From the NCBI GenBank assembly GCA_046597185.1, contig JBKJLF010000739.1:1-8777 (forward strand): 8,777 nt of DNA, given 5' to 3'. The position numbers and the translations under genes were made by a program. Below the pieces are notes generated by a model. That model had not been told where the DNA came from. It saw nothing but the letters and a program-made list of their open reading frames with translations, and did no database searches. This DNA is from CAMBDR01 sp046597185 (GTDB taxonomy: Bacteria > Pseudomonadota > Gammaproteobacteria > Burkholderiales > Burkholderiaceae_D). Below are positions 7,521-8,777 of the stretch, piece by piece; positions within the stretch are counted from its first letter, which is position 1, and every line of letters begins with the position of its first letter.

Positions 7521-7546
7521 CTGGCTGGTTTTGCATTTCCAGCCAG
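7521..7546. repeat. Inverted repeat ahead of the receptor terminator
   Basis: CTGGCTGG and CCAGCCAG form a perfect eight-pair stem with a ten-base loop (7529-7538). No T-run follows, so it is not a terminator by itself. It may protect the 3' end of the receptor mRNA. Confidence 0.6.
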
Positions 7547-7563
7547 GCAAGAAATAAGTAATT

Positions 7564-7588
7564 GGGGCAGCTTCGGCTGCCCCTTTTT
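7564..7588 (+). terminator. Strong intrinsic terminator of the TonB-dependent receptor gene
   Basis: GGGGCAGC and GCTGCCCC form a perfect eight-pair GC-rich stem closed by a C(TTCG)G tetraloop, followed by five T residues. It lies about 105 bases behind the receptor stop and separates this unit from the DUF4197 gene. Confidence 0.92.
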
Positions 7589-7646
7589 ATTTTGATGGCC
7601 GCGCATACGTATCGTTTTACTCGTGCTTTCTTTCGGGCTTTCATTG

Positions 7647-7663
7647 TATGATTGGGTAATCAT
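7647..7663 (+). promoter_or_regulatory. Candidate -10 box overlapped by a palindrome, upstream of the DUF4197 gene
   Basis: TATGAT (7647-7652) resembles a -10 box; the -35 region at the right distance (TGCTTT near 7624) is poor. The perfect inverted repeat ATGATT-GGGT-AATCAT (7648-7663) overlaps it. Outer arms GGGCT (7635-7639) and AGCCC (7667-7671) flank it asymmetrically. This could be a repressor site or an RNA hairpin next to the ribosome-binding site. Confidence 0.35.
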
Positions 7664-7674
7664 TTCAGCCCAAA

Positions 7675-7684
7675 GGGAGTCATC
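7675..7684 (+). promoter_or_regulatory. Ribosome-binding site fixing the DUF4197 start
   Basis: GGGAG (7675-7679) lies five bases before ATG 7685. It favours that ATG over the in-frame TTG at 7652, which would put 11 polar residues before the signal peptide. Confidence 0.75.
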
Positions 7685-8410
7685 ATGTCACGCCGCGCTT
7701 TGTTGAGTTTATTCGCTCAATCTTTGTCATCATCAGTCTTGTTTTTGGCAGCATGGATGCTTTTTGCGGGCCAGTCGGCGCATGCTTTTTCGCTGGATGA
7801 CCTGAGCAATAAGGATGCGGGAAGCGGCTTAAAAGCGGCGCTGGAGCGCGGTACCGGTAATGCGGTGGGCAAGCTTGCCGTCGATGGCGGATTTTTGAGC
7901 AACGACAAAGTCAAAATCAAGTTACCCCATGTTTTGGAGCAAGCGCGCCCGCTGTTAAAGTTGACGGGTTATGGTGCCAGGCTCGATGAGCTGGAAGTGG
8001 CAATGAACCATGCGGCCGAGGCAGCAGTGCCGCTGGCCAAGCCCTTATTGCTCAAGGCGGTGAAGTCGATGACTTTTACCGATGCCAAAAACATTTTAAC
8101 CGGAGGTGAAACCTCCGTCACCACCTTTTTCAAGGAAAAAACCAGCGCTCCGCTGTCAGCCCAGTTTTTGCCGATTGTGAAGGGCGTGACCGATAAAATC
8201 GGTTTGGCCGGGAAATATAACAAGCTGGTTGGGCAAGTTGGCAAAGTTGCCAGTGTGCCGCCCGAGCAAGCCAGCGTCGAAGCGTATGTGACTGCGCGCA
8301 CCCTCGACGGTTTGTTCTACATGATTGCCGAAGAAGAAAAAGCCATCCGCCAGGACCCGATTGGTACCGGCAGCAAAATTATTGGCAAAGTGTTTGGCTT
8401 GCTCAAGTAA
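7685..8410 (+). CDS. Exported DUF4197 domain protein
   Basis: A 241-aa protein of the DUF4197 family, whose function is unknown. Residues 1-34 are a signal peptide (MSRRALL, a hydrophobic stretch, then SAHA before Phe35), so the mature protein is probably periplasmic. The mature part starts FSLDDLSNKDAGSGLKAALERG, with an AVGKL segment and DGGFLSNDKVKIKLP, typical of the family start. The C-terminus has the family signature RTLDGLFYMIAEEEKAIRQDP before a final KIIGKVFGLL. The body is mostly predicted alpha-helical with no catalytic motif I can name. It contains no Cys and no lipobox, so it is not a lipoprotein. It appears to be a single gene, bounded by the strong terminator upstream and convergent gloA downstream. 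Family assignment is from the pattern of conserved segments, not a search. Confidence 0.85.
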   Translation: MSRRALLSLFAQSLSSSVLFLAAWMLFAGQSAHAFSLDDLSNKDAGSGLKAALERGTGNAVGKLAVDGGFLSNDKVKIKLPHVLEQARPLLKLTGYGARLDELEVAMNHAAEAAVPLAKPLLLKAVKSMTFTDAKNILTGGETSVTTFFKEKTSAPLSAQFLPIVKGVTDKIGLAGKYNKLVGQVGKVASVPPEQASVEAYVTARTLDGLFYMIAEEEKAIRQDPIGTGSKIIGKVFGLLK

Positions 8411-8419
8411 TTTGACCTG

Positions 8420-8450
8420 ACCCGGCTCATCATGGCTTGCTTATCCGGGT
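8420..8450. terminator. Possible weak bidirectional terminator between convergent genes
   Basis: ACCCGG (8420-8425) and CCGGGT (8445-8450) can pair across a 19-base loop in the 45-base gap between the DUF4197 and gloA stops. No proper T-run follows on either strand, so this is a position-based guess. Confidence 0.25.
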
Positions 8451-8455
8451 TTGCT

Positions 8456-8777
8456 CTACCGGAGTTTGGTCTCGCTACGCTCATCCCGGCGTTCGATCAG
8501 TTCAATTTTATAACCGTCAGGGTCTTGCACAAAGGCAATGACGGTGCTGCCGCCTTTTACTGGCCCGGCTTCGCGCGTGACGGTACCCCCCTTGGCGCGG
8601 GCTTGTTCGCAGGCCTTGGCGGCATCCGGCACCCCAATCGCCAAATGCCCATAGGCGCTCCCCATGTCATAACTGCTTACCCCATAGTTATAAGTCAATT
8701 CCAACTCGGCATGATTCGGGTTGCTGTCATAGCTCACAAAGGTCAGGGTGTACTGGTATTCGGGATTATCGCTGGTG
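8456..8777 (-). CDS. gloA: Lactoylglutathione lyase (glyoxalase I), N-terminal part beyond the window
   Basis: Isomerises the methylglyoxal-glutathione hemithioacetal to S-lactoylglutathione, the first step of methylglyoxal detoxification in the cytosol. The frame is open through the right edge (TSDNPEYQYTLTFVSYD ...), so the GTG near 8737 is an internal Val and about 35 N-terminal residues are outside. Three of the four metal ligands of E. coli GloA are visible. These are the Glu of ELTYN (codon 8699-8701), the His of AYGHLAI (8645-8647) and the Glu of YKIELIE (8501-8503); the first His lies outside. The short form with REAGPVKGG and FVQDPDGYKIELIE matches the Ni/Co-dependent bacterial class. 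The last residues, RRDERSETKLR, form a charged tail unlike the E. coli end. It is convergent with the DUF4197 gene. Confidence 0.95.
   Translation of the reverse strand, partial: TSDNPEYQYTLTFVSYDSNPNHAELELTYNYGVSSYDMGSAYGHLAIGVPDAAKACEQARAKGGTVTREAGPVKGGSTVIAFVQDPDGYKIELIERRDERSETKLR

Overview
The window is chromosomal DNA from a Gram-negative bacterium, most likely a betaproteobacterium of the Burkholderiales. This is inferred from the gene order phosphomannomutase - waaC - waaA, the protein sequences and the moderate base composition. An Oxalobacteraceae-like genus is my best guess, but no search was possible. All seven genes except one short ORF belong to recognisable families.

Layout: (1) Bases 1-3608 hold a tight co-directional cluster for envelope sugar and LPS inner-core synthesis: the 3' part of an AlgC/ManB-type phosphohexomutase, heptosyltransferase I (waaC) and Kdo transferase (waaA), separated by 12 and 3 bases. 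(2) Bases 3609-4303 are an AT-richer, mostly non-coding stretch. It has a weak terminator, several overlapping inverted repeats, a strong sigma70-type promoter (TTGACA-18-TAGAAT) with a perfect palindrome in its spacer, a predicted leader of about 320 nt, and a possible 30-codon ORF. (3) Bases 4304-7459 encode a 1051-aa Oar-like TonB-dependent outer-membrane protein. (4) Bases 7460-7684 hold a hairpin, a textbook UUCG intrinsic terminator and the upstream region of the next gene. (5) Bases 7685-8410 encode an exported DUF4197 protein. (6) From 8456 to the right edge, on the minus strand, is the C-terminal part of glyoxalase I (gloA), convergent with the DUF4197 gene.

The first three genes work together: AlgC/ManB makes hexose-1-phosphates for surface glycans, WaaA adds Kdo to lipid A, and WaaC adds the first heptose to Kdo. 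The TonB-dependent protein is a separate transcription unit, with its own promoter, long leader and terminator. Its substrate cannot be told from the context, because no transport partner, protease or sigma/anti-sigma pair is nearby. DUF4197 and gloA are unrelated single genes.

I see no mobile element, CRISPR array, tRNA or rRNA, and no clear new multi-gene system. The most interesting part is the regulatory region ahead of the TonB-dependent gene. It combines a promoter-embedded palindrome with a 30-codon ORF whose ribosome-binding site is nearly identical to that of the receptor gene.
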